This document shows, one piece after another, positions 1-10,775 of a DNA stretch of 64,000 nt. A model generated the notes under the pieces. It did no database searches. It was not told the DNA's origin and saw nothing but the letters and a program-made list of their open reading frames with translations. Position 1 is the first letter of the stretch. Each line of letters opens with the position of its first letter. This DNA is from Umezawaea tangerina (GTDB taxonomy: Bacteria; Actinomycetota; Actinomycetes; Mycobacteriales; Pseudonocardiaceae): positions 496,001-560,000 of the forward strand of contig NZ_PVTF01000003.1 of assembly GCF_003002815.1 (NCBI RefSeq). Reading direction: 5' to 3'. The position numbers and the translations under genes are program-made.

Positions 1-1
1 T

Positions 2-1794
2 CTGGCCGCCGAGTTCCCGACGCCTGATCGGGAACGCTGGCGGGAACTGGTCGACGGGGTCCTGAGGAAATCGGGCGCCCCGTTCGAGTCCCTGGTCTCC
101 ACCACCTACGACGGCATCTCCATCAGTCCTCTCTACACCGCGGAGGACGTCTCGCCGCCCAGCGGTTTCCCCGGTGTGGCGCCGTTCGTGCGCGGGGGAA
201 GTCCCCACGGCGCGGTGGACGGCGGCTGGCTCGTCCGCCAGCTGCACGCGCACCCCGACCCGGCGGTCGCCAAGCACGCGGTGATGGGCGACCTGCTCAA
301 CGGCGTCGGCTCGCTGTGGCTCAAGGTCGGCTCGGCGGGCGTGCCCGCGGCCGCGCTGGACGACGTGCTCGCGGACGTCTACCTCGACCTCGCCCCCGTG
401 GTGGTCGACGGCGGCGCCGAGTTCGCCGAGGCCGGTCGCGCGATGCTGAAGGTCTTCGACGAGCGGCCGCTGCTGCCCAGCGAGGTGCGCGGCAACCTCG
501 GCGCGGACCCGGTCGGCGTGCTCGCGCGCTCCGGCGGCGAGGCCGACTTCCCGGCCCTGCTCGACCTGGTCACGCGGTCCCGCAGGCTGTTCCCGGAGCT
601 GCGCACGGTCGTCGTCGACGGCCTGCCGTTCCACCAGGCGGGTGGCTCGGACGCCCAGGAGCTGGGCGCGTCGCTCGCGGCGGGCGTGGCCTACCTGCGG
701 GCGCTCACCGACGCCGGGCTGACCGTCGCGGAGGCGGCCGGGCAGCTGGAGTTCCGCTACGCCGCGAGCGCCGACCAGTTCCTCACCATCGCGAAGTTCC
801 GCGCGGCCCGGCGGCTCTGGTCGCGGGTCACCGAGGTCGCGGGCTCGACGACGCCGCAGCTCCAGCACGCGGTCACGTCCACGGCCATGATGACCAGGCG
901 CGACCCGTGGGTGAACATGCTGCGCACCACGATCGCGTGCTTCGGCGCCGGTCTGGGTGGTGCGGACGCGGTGACCGTGCTGCCGTTCGACGCGGCCATC
1001 GGGCTCCCGGACGACTTCGCCCGGCGGATCGCGCGCAACACCCAGTCCGTGCTCCTGGAGGAGTCGCGGCTCGCCGGTGTGATCGACCCGGCGGGCGGCT
1101 CCTGGTACGTGGAGCGGCTGACCGACGAGCTCGCGCGGGCCGCGTGGGCGTGGTTCCAGGAGATCGAGCGCGCGGGCGGCGTCGTGGCGGGCCTGCGGTC
1201 CGGGTTCGTCGCCGACCGGCTGGCGCGGACGTGGGCGGCGCGCGAGGCGAACCTGGCCGACCGCACCGACGCGCTCACCGGCGTGAGCGAGTTCCCGAAC
1301 CTGGCCGAGAAACCGGTGGAGCGCCCGCCCGCGCCCGCCGACCCGACCGGCGGCCTGCCGGTCATCCGGTACGCGCAGGCCTACGAGGCGCTGCGCGACC
1401 GCTCGGACGCGCACCTGGCCGCGCACGGTCGGCGGCCCACCGTCTTCCTCGCCACGCTCGGCCCGGTCGCCGCGCACACCGCGCGGGCGTCGTTCGCGGC
1501 GAACCTGTTCCAGGCGGGCGGGATCGACACGCCCAACGCCGGTCCCACGAGGACGGTGCAGGACGTGGTCGACGGGTTCCGCGCGAGCGGGGCCGCGATC
1601 GCGTGCCTGTGCGGCAGCGAGAAGAGCTACGGCGAGCTGGCCGTGCCGGTGGCGGAGGCGTTGCGCGCCGCCGGTGCCGAGCGGATCCTGCTGGCGGGCA
1701 AGGAGTCCCCGGCGGAGGTCGACGAGCTCGTGTTCACCGGGTGTCCGGCACTGGACGTCCTCGACCACACCTTCGCGGCCCTGGAGGTGGCGTG

Positions 1795-1795
<1 letters not shown>
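2..1795 (+). CDS. mutA: methylmalonyl-CoA mutase small subunit MutA (5' partial)
   Basis: Non-catalytic partner of MutB in the heterodimeric adenosylcobalamin enzyme that interconverts methylmalonyl-CoA and succinyl-CoA. The frame is already open at base 2 ([13 protein letters not shown]), so the N-terminus lies outside the window; 597 residues are visible. The barrel half carries family stretches such as [15 protein letters not shown] and [10 protein letters not shown]. The C-terminal half resembles a cobalamin-binding fold ([15 protein letters not shown]) but has no DxHxxG ligand motif, as expected of the small subunit. The stop overlaps the mutB start by one base (TGATG), suggesting translational coupling in a mutA-mutB-meaB operon. 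Confidence 0.95.
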
Positions 1796-3958
<2,163 letters not shown>

Positions 3959-3966
<8 letters not shown>

Positions 3967-4945
3967 GGCGGTCGACGTCGGCGAGTACGCGAAGGGCGTG
4001 CTGGCCGGGAACCGGGGCACGCTGGCGCGCGCGATCACGCTGGTCGAGTCCACCAGGGCCGACCACCGCGCGTGGGCGCAGGAGCTGCTCGTCGAGCTGC
4101 TGCCGCACGCGGGCGGCGCGCACCGGGTCGGCATCACCGGCGTGCCCGGTGTCGGCAAGTCGACGTTCATCGACGCGCTGGGCACCAAGCTGACCGGCGA
4201 GGGGCACCGGGTGGCCGTGCTGGCCGTCGACCCGTCGTCGACCCGCACCGGCGGCAGCATCCTCGGCGACAAGACCAGGATGGCCAGGCTGGCGGTCGAC
4301 CCCGCCGCCTACATCCGGCCGTCGCCGACCTCGGGCACGCTAGGCGGCGTGGCGCAGGCGACCAGGGAGACCATCGTCCTGGTCGAGGCCGCGGGCTACG
4401 ACGTCGTGCTGGTCGAGACGGTCGGCGTCGGGCAGTCCGAGGTGGCCGTCGCGAACATGACGGACTGCTCGCTGTTCCTCACCCTCGCCCGCACCGGCGA
4501 CCAGCTCCAGGGCATCAAGAAGGGCGTGCTGGAGCTGGCCGACGTGATCGCGGTCAACAAGGCCGACGGCGAGCACGAGCTGGAGGCCAGGAAGGCCGCG
4601 CGCGAGCTGGCCGGGGCGCTGCGGCTGCTCCGACCGCCCGGCGCGCTGTGGCACCCGCCCGTCCTCACGTGCAGCGCGCTGACCGGCGCCGGCATGGACG
4701 ACGTGTGGGCGCAGATCGGCAAGCACCACGCCGCCCTCACCGGGGCGGGGGAGCTGGCCGAGCGGCGCAGGCGCCAGCAGGTGGACTGGACGTGGGCGAT
4801 GGTGCGGGACCAGCTGCTCGGGCGGTTGCGCGCCCACCCGGACGTGCGGACGCTGGCGCCGGAGCTGGAGCGGCAGGTTCGGGAAGGCGAACTCACCGCG
4901 ACCCTCGCGGCCGAACGCATCCTCAAGGCGTTCACGACCGGGTGA
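3959..4945 (+). CDS. meaB: methylmalonyl-CoA mutase-associated GTPase MeaB (ArgK family)
   Basis: G3E-type P-loop GTPase of 328 aa that, in characterised homologues, gates cobalamin loading and protects or reactivates methylmalonyl-CoA mutase. Walker [10 protein letters not shown] lies at about residues 61-69. Also visible are the family stretch [20 protein letters not shown], the switch segment ETVGVGQSE and the guanine-specificity motif NKAD. The ATG start overlaps the mutB stop region by 8 bases, so the three mut genes are almost certainly co-transcribed and coupled. The old name ArgK (lysine/arginine/ornithine transport kinase) is a misannotation of this family. Confidence 0.95.
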
Positions 4946-5126
4946 TGCCACAGTGGTCCACCACTCGATCGGTCGCGGTGTGTTCCTTGATCGCGAAGCG
5001 GGCACCCCCTATCGGGGTACCCGGGTGCTCGACTCGCGGGCCATTGGGGACGCCTATGTACCCGTGGCCGTTTTCGGGGCTCCTAAGTGGTGAGAGGAGG
5101 CGATACTCGGGGTGAAGGGGATACCG

Positions 5127-5159
5127 GTCCGGGTGACCACTGACAGTGGTAACCGGGAC
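5127..5159. promoter_or_regulatory. palindromic operator candidate
   Basis: Inverted repeat with a perfect core ACCACTG-A-CAGTGGT (5136-5150) and outer arms GTCC/GGAC. Fourteen of 16 arm positions pair. It overlaps the position expected for the -35 of the TAACCT promoter (5170-5175), the usual place for a repressor or activator dimer. The regulator is unknown. Confidence 0.4.
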
Positions 5160-5169
5160 GCGCGGTGAC

Positions 5170-5175
5170 TAACCT
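5170..5175 (+). promoter_or_regulatory. -10 element TAACCT, probable leaderless start
   Basis: TAACCT ends 7 bases before ATG 5183, placing the transcription start at or next to the start codon. This argues for ATG 5183 and against GTG 5165, which lies upstream of the hexamer. Confidence 0.45.
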
Positions 5176-5182
5176 GGTGACC

Positions 5183-5506
5183 ATGCGGCGATTGGTGTCC
5201 AGTGCGTGCGTGGCTCTCCTGTTCGCGCTGGCCGGTGCGTTCACGCTGGTGGCGCCCGCGGGAGCCGCGGTGAGCCCGGCCGTGCACCACGGGGTGCACG
5301 TCTTCGCGCAGCAGACGGAGACGGTCGACCCGACGAACACGGGACCAGACCTCAACCCGCCGCAGGAGAACCGCTCGATCGGGGCCGACACCAAGAAGAA
5401 GCTCTGGATCGGCGGCATCGCGGTACTGCTCTTCGCGCTCGTCTACTGGCGCAACAAGCGCCGGTACAACAAGTGGCGCAAGGCGCGCAAGGCCGCCGCC
5501 GGCTGA
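5183..5506 (+). CDS. small secreted/membrane-anchored protein of unknown function
   Basis: A 107-aa protein, not assigned to a named family. It begins with a classical signal peptide (MRRLVSSACVALLFALAGAF, likely cleavage after APAGAA). A polar segment of about 45 residues (PTNTGPDLNPPQ) follows, then one transmembrane helix (LWIGGIAVLLFALVYW) and a strongly basic cytosolic tail (RNKRRYNKWRKARKAAAG). The mature protein should sit in the membrane with its N-terminal segment outside. An in-frame GTG at 5165 is possible, but the -10 placement favours ATG 5183. It stands alone between meaB and the M20 genes. Confidence 0.75.
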   Translation: MRRLVSSACVALLFALAGAFTLVAPAGAAVSPAVHHGVHVFAQQTETVDPTNTGPDLNPPQENRSIGADTKKKLWIGGIAVLLFALVYWRNKRRYNKWRKARKAAAG

Positions 5507-5687
5507 CCCGAAGCGTTCCATCTGCTGGGAATCGGCATCCGGTATACGGTCGTCCGGTAGGAATCGCGAGGCAGTGATCGGTCAGGCCGAACCCTCGGCC
5601 GCCGTTTGGCGCAGCGTCGCGACCGGCCGTCGTTGATCACCGGAAGGGCACTTCGGCCCGCCGGGACGTGATGCAGGATGGACGCAA

Positions 5688-6884
5688 ATGAGTACCGAAT
5701 TCAAGATCAGCACACGCTCATCCGTGGAGCGGTACTCGACGGTGCTCACCGACCTCTCGCGCAGCATCCACGCCGAGCCCGAGATCGCCTTCCAGGAGCA
5801 CCGCAGCGCCGAGAAGGTGGCGACGCTGCTGGCTGGCGAGGGCTTCGAGGTCGAACGCGGCGTCGCGGACCTGGACACGGCGTTCACCGCGACCTACGGC
5901 TCCGGTGAGCTCGTCCTCGGCCTGTGCGCCGAGTACGACGCGCTCCCCGAGATCGGCCACGCCTGCGGCCACAACGTGATCGCGGCCTCCAGCGCGGGCG
6001 CGGCACTGGCGCTGCGCGACCTGGCCGACGAGCTCGGCATCACGGTCAAGGTGATCGGCACGCCCGCCGAGGAGGTGGGCGGCGGCAAGGTGCTCATGCT
6101 GGAGCGCGGCGTGTTCGACGACGTGGCGTTCTCGATGATGGTGCACCCCGCCCCGTACGAGGCCATCGCGGCCCGGTCGCTGGCGATCACCGACGTGGAG
6201 GTCCACTACACCGGCCGGTCCTCGCACGCCGCCGCGGCGCCGCACCTCGGCGTCAACGCGGCGGACGCGATCACGGTGGCCCAGGTCGCGATCGGCCTGG
6301 TCCGCCAGCACCTGGAACCCGGCCAGATGGTCAGCGGCATCGTCCTCAACGGCGGCACGGTGCCCAACATCGTGCCCGCGCGGACGTCGGCGATGTTCGA
6401 CCTGCGCGCCGAGAACCTCGAATCACTGCAGCGCCTCGAGAACCGAATCGGGGACTGCTTCCACGCCGGGGCCCTGGCCACCGGCTGCACCCATGAGGTC
6501 GTCAAGGTCTCGCCGATCTACGCCGAGCTCACCCCGGACCAGTGGCTCGCGGACGCCTACCGGCAGGCCGCGGTCGCACTGGGGAGGCGTCCGCTCAGTC
6601 CCGAACGGGAACTGCGGGAGAAGATCGGCAGCACCGACATGGGCAACGTCACCCGCGTGCTGCCCGCCATCCACCCGACCATCGCCATCGACTGCGGAGA
6701 CGCGGTGAACCACCAAATCGAGTTCGCGACCGCCTGCGCGTCGGCTTCCGCCGACCAGGCGGTGCTCGAAGGAGCACTGGCCATGGCCTGGACGACCATT
6801 ACCGCGGCCACGGATCCGGACCAGCGCGCGAGGCTGCTCGCCGCCGCTGCCGACCGTGCCGCCCCTCTCGGAGGTACGGCATGA
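5688..6884 (+). CDS. M20 family metallopeptidase / amidohydrolase (AmiA/AmiB-like, first of pair)
   Basis: Zinc-dependent M20 amidohydrolase of 398 aa, likely cytosolic (no signal peptide), cleaving amide bonds of peptides or N-acyl amino acids; substrate unknown. Family metal-site stretches are EYDALPEIGHACGHN and GTPAEEVGGGK, and a dimerisation 'lid' domain contains HYTGRSSHAAAAPH. It is closest in style to the PM20D2/AbgB-like branch. ATG 5688 is preceded by CAGGATGG. The stop overlaps the next M20 gene (ATGA), so the two are coupled. Paired genes here recall M. tuberculosis amiB1-amiA1 (Rv3306c-Rv3305c). Confidence 0.9.
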   Translation: MSTEFKISTRSSVERYSTVLTDLSRSIHAEPEIAFQEHRSAEKVATLLAGEGFEVERGVADLDTAFTATYGSGELVLGLCAEYDALPEIGHACGHNVIAASSAGAALALRDLADELGITVKVIGTPAEEVGGGKVLMLERGVFDDVAFSMMVHPAPYEAIAARSLAITDVEVHYTGRSSHAAAAPHLGVNAADAITVAQVAIGLVRQHLEPGQMVSGIVLNGGTVPNIVPARTSAMFDLRAENLESLQRLENRIGDCFHAGALATGCTHEVVKVSPIYAELTPDQWLADAYRQAAVALGRRPLSPERELREKIGSTDMGNVTRVLPAIHPTIAIDCGDAVNHQIEFATACASASADQAVLEGALAMAWTTITAATDPDQRARLLAAAADRAAPLGGTA

Positions 6885-8149
6885 CCGTCCTGGATTCGCG
6901 GACCGACCTGTCACGGGAGGAGTCCGAAGTGCTGTTGACCCGGCAGGGGGTGAGCATTGCCCCTGTGGATGATCCCGGCGAGGGGCGTGGTCCCTCTTGG
7001 CTCGACGACTGGCTGACCGCGAACGCGGCCGAGGTCGTCGCCTGGCGCAGGCACCTCCACGCGAACCCGGAGCTGTCCCGCAAGGAGTACGCCACGACCG
7101 AGCTCATCGCCGGGCTGCTGCGCTCCGTCGGGCTCAAGCCCAGGACCCTGCCCGGTGGCACCGGGCTCGTCTGCGACATCGGCAGCGGCCCGCGCTGCGT
7201 GGCGCTGCGCGCGGACATGGACGCGTTGCCGTTGCAGGAGAACACCGGGCTGCCCTTCGCCTCCACTGTGGACGGCGCCTCGCACGCCTGTGGACACGAC
7301 GCGCACACGACCGTGCTGCTCGGCGCGGCCCTGGCGCTGGCGTCGGCCACCGAGCTGCCCGGCCGGGTCCGGCTGATCTTCCAGCCCGCCGAGGAGGTCA
7401 TGCCGGGCGGTGCGCTGGACGTGCTCGCCGCGGGCGGCCTCGACGGCGTGGAGCGGATCTTCGGGCTGCACTGCGACCCCCGGCTGGAAGTGGGCCGGGT
7501 GGGGACCCGCGTGGGTGCCATCACGTCGGCCAGCGACCTGCTGGAGCTGCGCCTGACCTCGCCCGGTGGCCACACCTCCCGTCCGCACCTCACCGCGGAC
7601 CTGGTCAACGCCCTGGGCACGGTGATCACGGGCCTGCCGTCGTTCCTGTCCCGCAGGGTGGACCCGCGTTCGGGCACCGTCCTGGTGTGGGGTGCCGTGC
7701 ACGCGGGCGAAGCCGCGAACGCGGTGCCGCAGGACGGGGTGCTGCGCGGGACGTTGCGGACCGGCGACCGGGAGATCTGGGCCGAGCTGGAACCGCTGGT
7801 GAAGGAACTGGTGGGAGCGCTGCTGGCACCCACCGGGGTCGGGTTCGACCTGCACCACCGCCGGGGGGTGCCGCCGGTGGTGAACGAGCGGGACTCGACG
7901 CTGCTGATGAGGGCGGGGATCGAGGCTGCGCTGGGGGAGGACGCGCTGGCCGGGACGGAGCAGTCCTCCGGTGGGGAGGACTTCGGGTGGTACCTGGAGC
8001 ACGTGCCGGGGTCGTTCGCGCGGCTCGGGGTGTGGGACGGGGTGAGCAAGCAGAAGGACCTGCACCAGCCGACGTTCGACCTGGACGAGAGGGCGTTGCT
8101 GGTGGGGGTGCGGGTGATGGTTCACACGGCTTTGGCGGCTTTGGCTTGA
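6881..8149 (+). CDS. M20 family amidohydrolase (second of pair)
   Basis: Second M20D-type zinc amidohydrolase (422 aa), similar to IAA-amino-acid hydrolase/hippurate hydrolase proteins. Visible motifs are RRHLHANPELSRKEYATT, the metal-site ACGHDAHT, FQPAEEVMPGGA and the C-terminal SSGGEDFGWYL. The start chosen is the ATG in the ATGA overlap with the upstream gene. It gives a roughly 45-residue N-terminal extension before the conserved domain, so a later start is possible. Third-position bias weakens toward the 3' end (runs of ggggtg), just before the repeat-rich spacer at 8150-8717. Confidence 0.9.
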   Translation: MTVLDSRTDLSREESEVLLTRQGVSIAPVDDPGEGRGPSWLDDWLTANAAEVVAWRRHLHANPELSRKEYATTELIAGLLRSVGLKPRTLPGGTGLVCDIGSGPRCVALRADMDALPLQENTGLPFASTVDGASHACGHDAHTTVLLGAALALASATELPGRVRLIFQPAEEVMPGGALDVLAAGGLDGVERIFGLHCDPRLEVGRVGTRVGAITSASDLLELRLTSPGGHTSRPHLTADLVNALGTVITGLPSFLSRRVDPRSGTVLVWGAVHAGEAANAVPQDGVLRGTLRTGDREIWAELEPLVKELVGALLAPTGVGFDLHHRRGVPPVVNERDSTLLMRAGIEAALGEDALAGTEQSSGGEDFGWYLEHVPGSFARLGVWDGVSKQKDLHQPTFDLDERALLVGVRVMVHTALAALA

Positions 8150-8180
8150 TGTGGGGGTGGGGGGCGTCCTGTCGCCTGTG

Positions 8181-8340
8181 GTGAGGCCGGTTTGTTGCCC
8201 TATCACTGTGTCGGGCTTTGGTCGTCTTGCGGTGTGAGGCCGGCTTCTGGCCTTTCCCCTCGGTGAGTCCGGCTCTTTGCCCTCTCGTCCCGTGAGTCCG
8301 GCTTGTGGTCCTCCCACCCGTGGGAAGCCCGGCCCCCGGC
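8181..8340. repeat. degenerate 26-29 bp tandem repeats (six units)
   Basis: Units begin at about 8181, 8208, 8234, 8263, 8292 and 8320, each built on GTGAGKCCGGCTT followed by a TGGCCT/TTGCCCT-like half. Spacing is 26-29 bases, so this is a decayed tandem array. It is not a CRISPR: there are no unique spacers of constant length and the units diverge. Confidence 0.6.
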
Positions 8341-8355
8341 GCGCGATTGTCTCAA

Positions 8356-8410
8356 TGCTTGATCTTGCTTGTCAAGACGATGAAGCTGTCTTGACAAGCA
8401 AGATCAAGCA
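8356..8410. terminator. perfect 23-bp inverted repeat, 9-base loop
   Basis: Arms 8356-8378 and 8388-8410 are exact reverse complements (start TGCTTGATC, end GATCAAGCA) around the loop GATGAAGCT. It is unusually AT-rich for this genome. Lying between convergent genes, it could end transcription in both directions, though no T-tract follows. Confidence 0.6.
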
Positions 8411-8444
8411 GGAGGGCGCTGTGGATCGGGGGCAGAGGGGAGGT

Positions 8445-8627
8445 CTGGCTTCGCCAGCATCAGGCTGCGCCTGACCAGGCATCCTCGGCTTCGCCGTCGG
8501 ACAAAGCATCCTCGGCTTCGCCGTCGGACGGGGCATCCGCGCTTCGCGGCGGACAGGGCATCCTGGCTGCGCTGCGGACAAGGCCCCAGGCGCTTCGCGC
8601 CGGATGCGCGCTGGCGGGCTGCGCCCG
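8445..8627. repeat. array of mini-hairpins with conserved trinucleotide loops and covarying stems
   Basis: Six perfect stem-loops: CTGGC-TTC-GCCAG (8445-8457), TCAGGC-TGC-GCCTGA (8460-8474), CGGC-TTC-GCCG (8486-8496, repeated 8513-8523), CCGCG-CTT-CGCGG (8537-8549), GGCGC-TTC-GCGCC (8589-8601) and CGGGC-TGC-GCCCG (8615-8627), one of them duplicated. They are separated by GGACARGGCATCC-like linkers. Stem sequence changes while pairing is kept. Confidence 0.65.
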
Positions 8628-8717
8628 TCGGGGTGTTGTGCTCGATTTTGTTGGGTTTGTTGCTGCCCCGCACCTAGGCTTTGGTTTGGGTGCGGGGCGG
8701 TGGTGTGTCTGTCTTGG

Positions 8718-10493
8718 TTATGAGACCGGTTCGATTAGTTGGGGCCTGGCTTCTGGGGCGGCGGAGCGGACGCCGTCTGCGGCTTGGTCGCTTGGTTGGG
8801 TTTGGGATTCGCGTTCGGCTTCCACGCGGGCGATGTAGACCTCGACCTCGCGTTTGATCTGCTCCTCGTCCCAGCCGTGGACGGTGGCGATGAGTCTGGC
8901 GACGGCTTCGGCGCTGTCGACGCCGCGGTGGGGGTACTCGATGGAGATGCGGGTGCGCCTGGTGAGGACGTCCTCCAGGTGGAGTGCGCCCTCGTGGCTG
9001 ACGGCGTAGAGGACCTCGACCTGGAGGTAGTCCGGGGAGCCGGGGACGGGTTTGAGGAGTTCGGCGTTGTCGCGGGTGAGGCCGAGGACCTCGTGCACCA
9101 GCGAGCCGTAGCGGTCGAGCAGATGCCGCACGCGGTACGGGTGCAGGCCGTAGCGGGTGGCGAGCTGGTCGGCCTGGTTGACGAGGGCGTGGTAGCCGTC
9201 GGCGCCGACGAGGGGGACCTTGTCCGTGATGGACGGTTGGATGCGGCCGGGTACGTCGACCGAGGCGGCGTCGACGGCGTCGGCGCCCATGACGCGGTAG
9301 GTCGTGTACTTGCCGCCCGCGATGGCGACGAGGCCGGGGGAGACCCTGGCGACGGCGTGTTCGCGGGAGAGCTTCGAGGTGGACTCGTCCTCGCCCGCGA
9401 GCAGGGGGCGCAGGCCGGCGTAGACGCCTTCGATGTCCTCGTGGGTCAGCGGGGTCGCGAGGACCGAGTTGACGTGTTCGAGGATGTAGTCGATGTCCTT
9501 GCGGGTGGCCGCGGGGTGGGCGAGGTCGAGGTTCCAGTCGGTGTCGGTGGTGCCGACGATCCAGTGGTTGCGCCACGGGATGACGAAGAGGACCGACTTC
9601 TCGGTGCGCAGGATCATGCCGGACTCGGAGACGATCCGGTCGCGGGGGACGACGATGTGCACGCCCTTGCTGGCGCGCACGCGGAAGCGGCCGCGGCTGC
9701 CCGCCAGGCGCTGCAGCTCGTCGGTCCAGACGCCGGTGGCGTTGATCACCGCGTGGGCGCGGACGTCGGTCTCGCGGCCGTCCTCGACGTCGCGGACGCG
9801 CACACCGGAGACCCGGTCGGCCTCGCGGAGGAACTCGATGACCTGGGTGGACGTCCGCACGACGGCGCCGTAGTGGGCGGCGGTGCGGCCGACCATCATC
9901 GTGTGGCGGGCGTCGTCGGCCTGGGCGTCGAAGTAGCGGATGCCGCCGATGAGGGCGTCGCGCTTGAGCGCGGGCACCATCCGCAGCGCGCCCGCCCTGG
10001 TCAGGTGCTTCTGACCGGGGACGGAACGCCTGCCGCCCATGGAGTCGTAGAGGAACAGGCCCGCCGCGGTGTAGGGGCGCTCCCAGACCCGCTTGGTCAG
10101 CGGGTAGAGGAACGCGACCGGCTTCACGAGGTGCGGGGCGATCCGGTTGAGCATCAGCTCGCGCTCGCGCAGCGCCTCGCGCACCAACCCGAACTCGAGC
10201 TGCTCGAGGTAGCGCAGGCCGCCGTGGAACAGCTTGCTGGACCGGCTCGACGTGCCGGAGGCGAGGTCGCGGGCCTCGACGAGCGCGACCCGCAGGCCGC
10301 GCGTCGCGGCATCCAGCGCGGCGCCGACACCGACCACGCCGCCGCCGATGATGACGACGTCGAAGGTCTCGGTCTCCAGCCGTCGCCAGGACTCCTCGCG
10401 TTCCAACGGCCCCATGCGACCGGTTACGGCCGCCTCGACCTCGGTCTCGGTTTGTTCGTGCACCGCTGCTGTCCGGGGCTTGCGCGTGGCCAC
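8718..10493 (-). CDS. glpD: glycerol-3-phosphate dehydrogenase (FAD-dependent)
   Basis: Membrane-associated flavoenzyme (591 aa) that oxidises sn-glycerol-3-phosphate to dihydroxyacetone phosphate and passes electrons to the quinone pool. The N-terminal FAD-binding Rossmann motif is DVVIIGGGVVGVGAALDAATRG. Further conserved segments are SGTSSRSSKLFHGGLRYLE, HIVVPRDRI and GGKYTTYRVMG, followed by the GlpD C-terminal domain. GTG 10493 is preferred because GGGAGG lies 8 bases upstream; ATG 10415 would also keep the domain. The last 25 or so residues are a low-complexity tail. It is transcribed away from glpF-glpK, the other two steps of glycerol use. Confidence 0.95.
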   Translation of the reverse strand: MATRKPRTAAVHEQTETEVEAAVTGRMGPLEREESWRRLETETFDVVIIGGGVVGVGAALDAATRGLRVALVEARDLASGTSSRSSKLFHGGLRYLEQLEFGLVREALRERELMLNRIAPHLVKPVAFLYPLTKRVWERPYTAAGLFLYDSMGGRRSVPGQKHLTRAGALRMVPALKRDALIGGIRYFDAQADDARHTMMVGRTAAHYGAVVRTSTQVIEFLREADRVSGVRVRDVEDGRETDVRAHAVINATGVWTDELQRLAGSRGRFRVRASKGVHIVVPRDRIVSESGMILRTEKSVLFVIPWRNHWIVGTTDTDWNLDLAHPAATRKDIDYILEHVNSVLATPLTHEDIEGVYAGLRPLLAGEDESTSKLSREHAVARVSPGLVAIAGGKYTTYRVMGADAVDAASVDVPGRIQPSITDKVPLVGADGYHALVNQADQLATRYGLHPYRVRHLLDRYGSLVHEVLGLTRDNAELLKPVPGSPDYLQVEVLYAVSHEGALHLEDVLTRRTRISIEYPHRGVDSAEAVARLIATVHGWDEEQIKREVEVYIARVEAERESQTQPSDQAADGVRSAAPEARPQLIEPVS

Positions 10494-10775
10494 GACAGAC
10501 GCCTCCCTGCGCTGACCTGTACTGACCCACAGCACGCTACTCGTAGGTAAGGGGATTCGGGGGATGGAGGGCTTCCGTTGGCGCGCTCTAACGGTTCGTG
10601 GTGTGCTGACCAGGAGCGAACGACCCTAAAACGGCCTGAACTGACCACGGACCCATAGACAACCGATCAGTTCGACGGTTAGCTTCAGGTCGCATCACAG
10701 GGTGGGCAGCGCGGCCGGACCCGAGCTCGGACGCGCCTCTTCGCCCTGTCCGCCACACGGCGAGGAGGCTGGCGA
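10494..10775. promoter_or_regulatory. divergent glpD / glpFK control region
   Basis: Shared 282-base spacer. For glpF a promoter TAGACA (10656-10661), 17-base spacer, TTAGCT (10679-10684) fits an SigA-type site. Between these boxes lies an AACCG/CGGTT inverted repeat (about 10661-10680), a possible operator. GGAGG stands 7-8 bases before the glpF ATG. The regulator is not in this window. Confidence 0.4.

Larger units (their letters stand above)
4946..5182. other. intergenic region with palindrome and promoter
   Basis: Spacer between meaB and the small secreted protein gene. No coding region is supported. It holds an imperfect 33-base palindrome at 5127-5159 with central arms ACCACTG-A-CAGTGGT (14 of 16 arm positions pair), directly upstream of a TAACCT -10 element at 5170-5175. 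Confidence 0.6.
8150..8717. other. 568-base repeat- and hairpin-rich spacer between convergent genes
   Basis: No coding region is supported. It holds six degenerate direct repeats (8181-8340), a perfect 23-bp inverted repeat (8356-8410) and an array of short hairpins with covarying stems (8445-8627). It separates the convergent M20 and glpD genes. Confidence 0.8.

Noticed and set aside
7262-7273. Palindrome TCCACTGTGGAC (also as TCCACAGTGGAC at 52648 and 52728)
   Set aside because: It uses rare codons and recurs, so it might be a genome-wide signal, but three exact copies inside coding sequence are too few here. A genome-wide over-representation count would decide.
8181-8340. CRISPR array
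   Set aside because: Repeats are degenerate and contiguous, with no constant-length unique spacers and no cas genes in the window.
10493-10535. Upstream ATG 10535 as the glpD start
   Set aside because: The first 14 residues precede a good ribosome site (GGGAGG) for GTG 10493 and overlap the likely leader.
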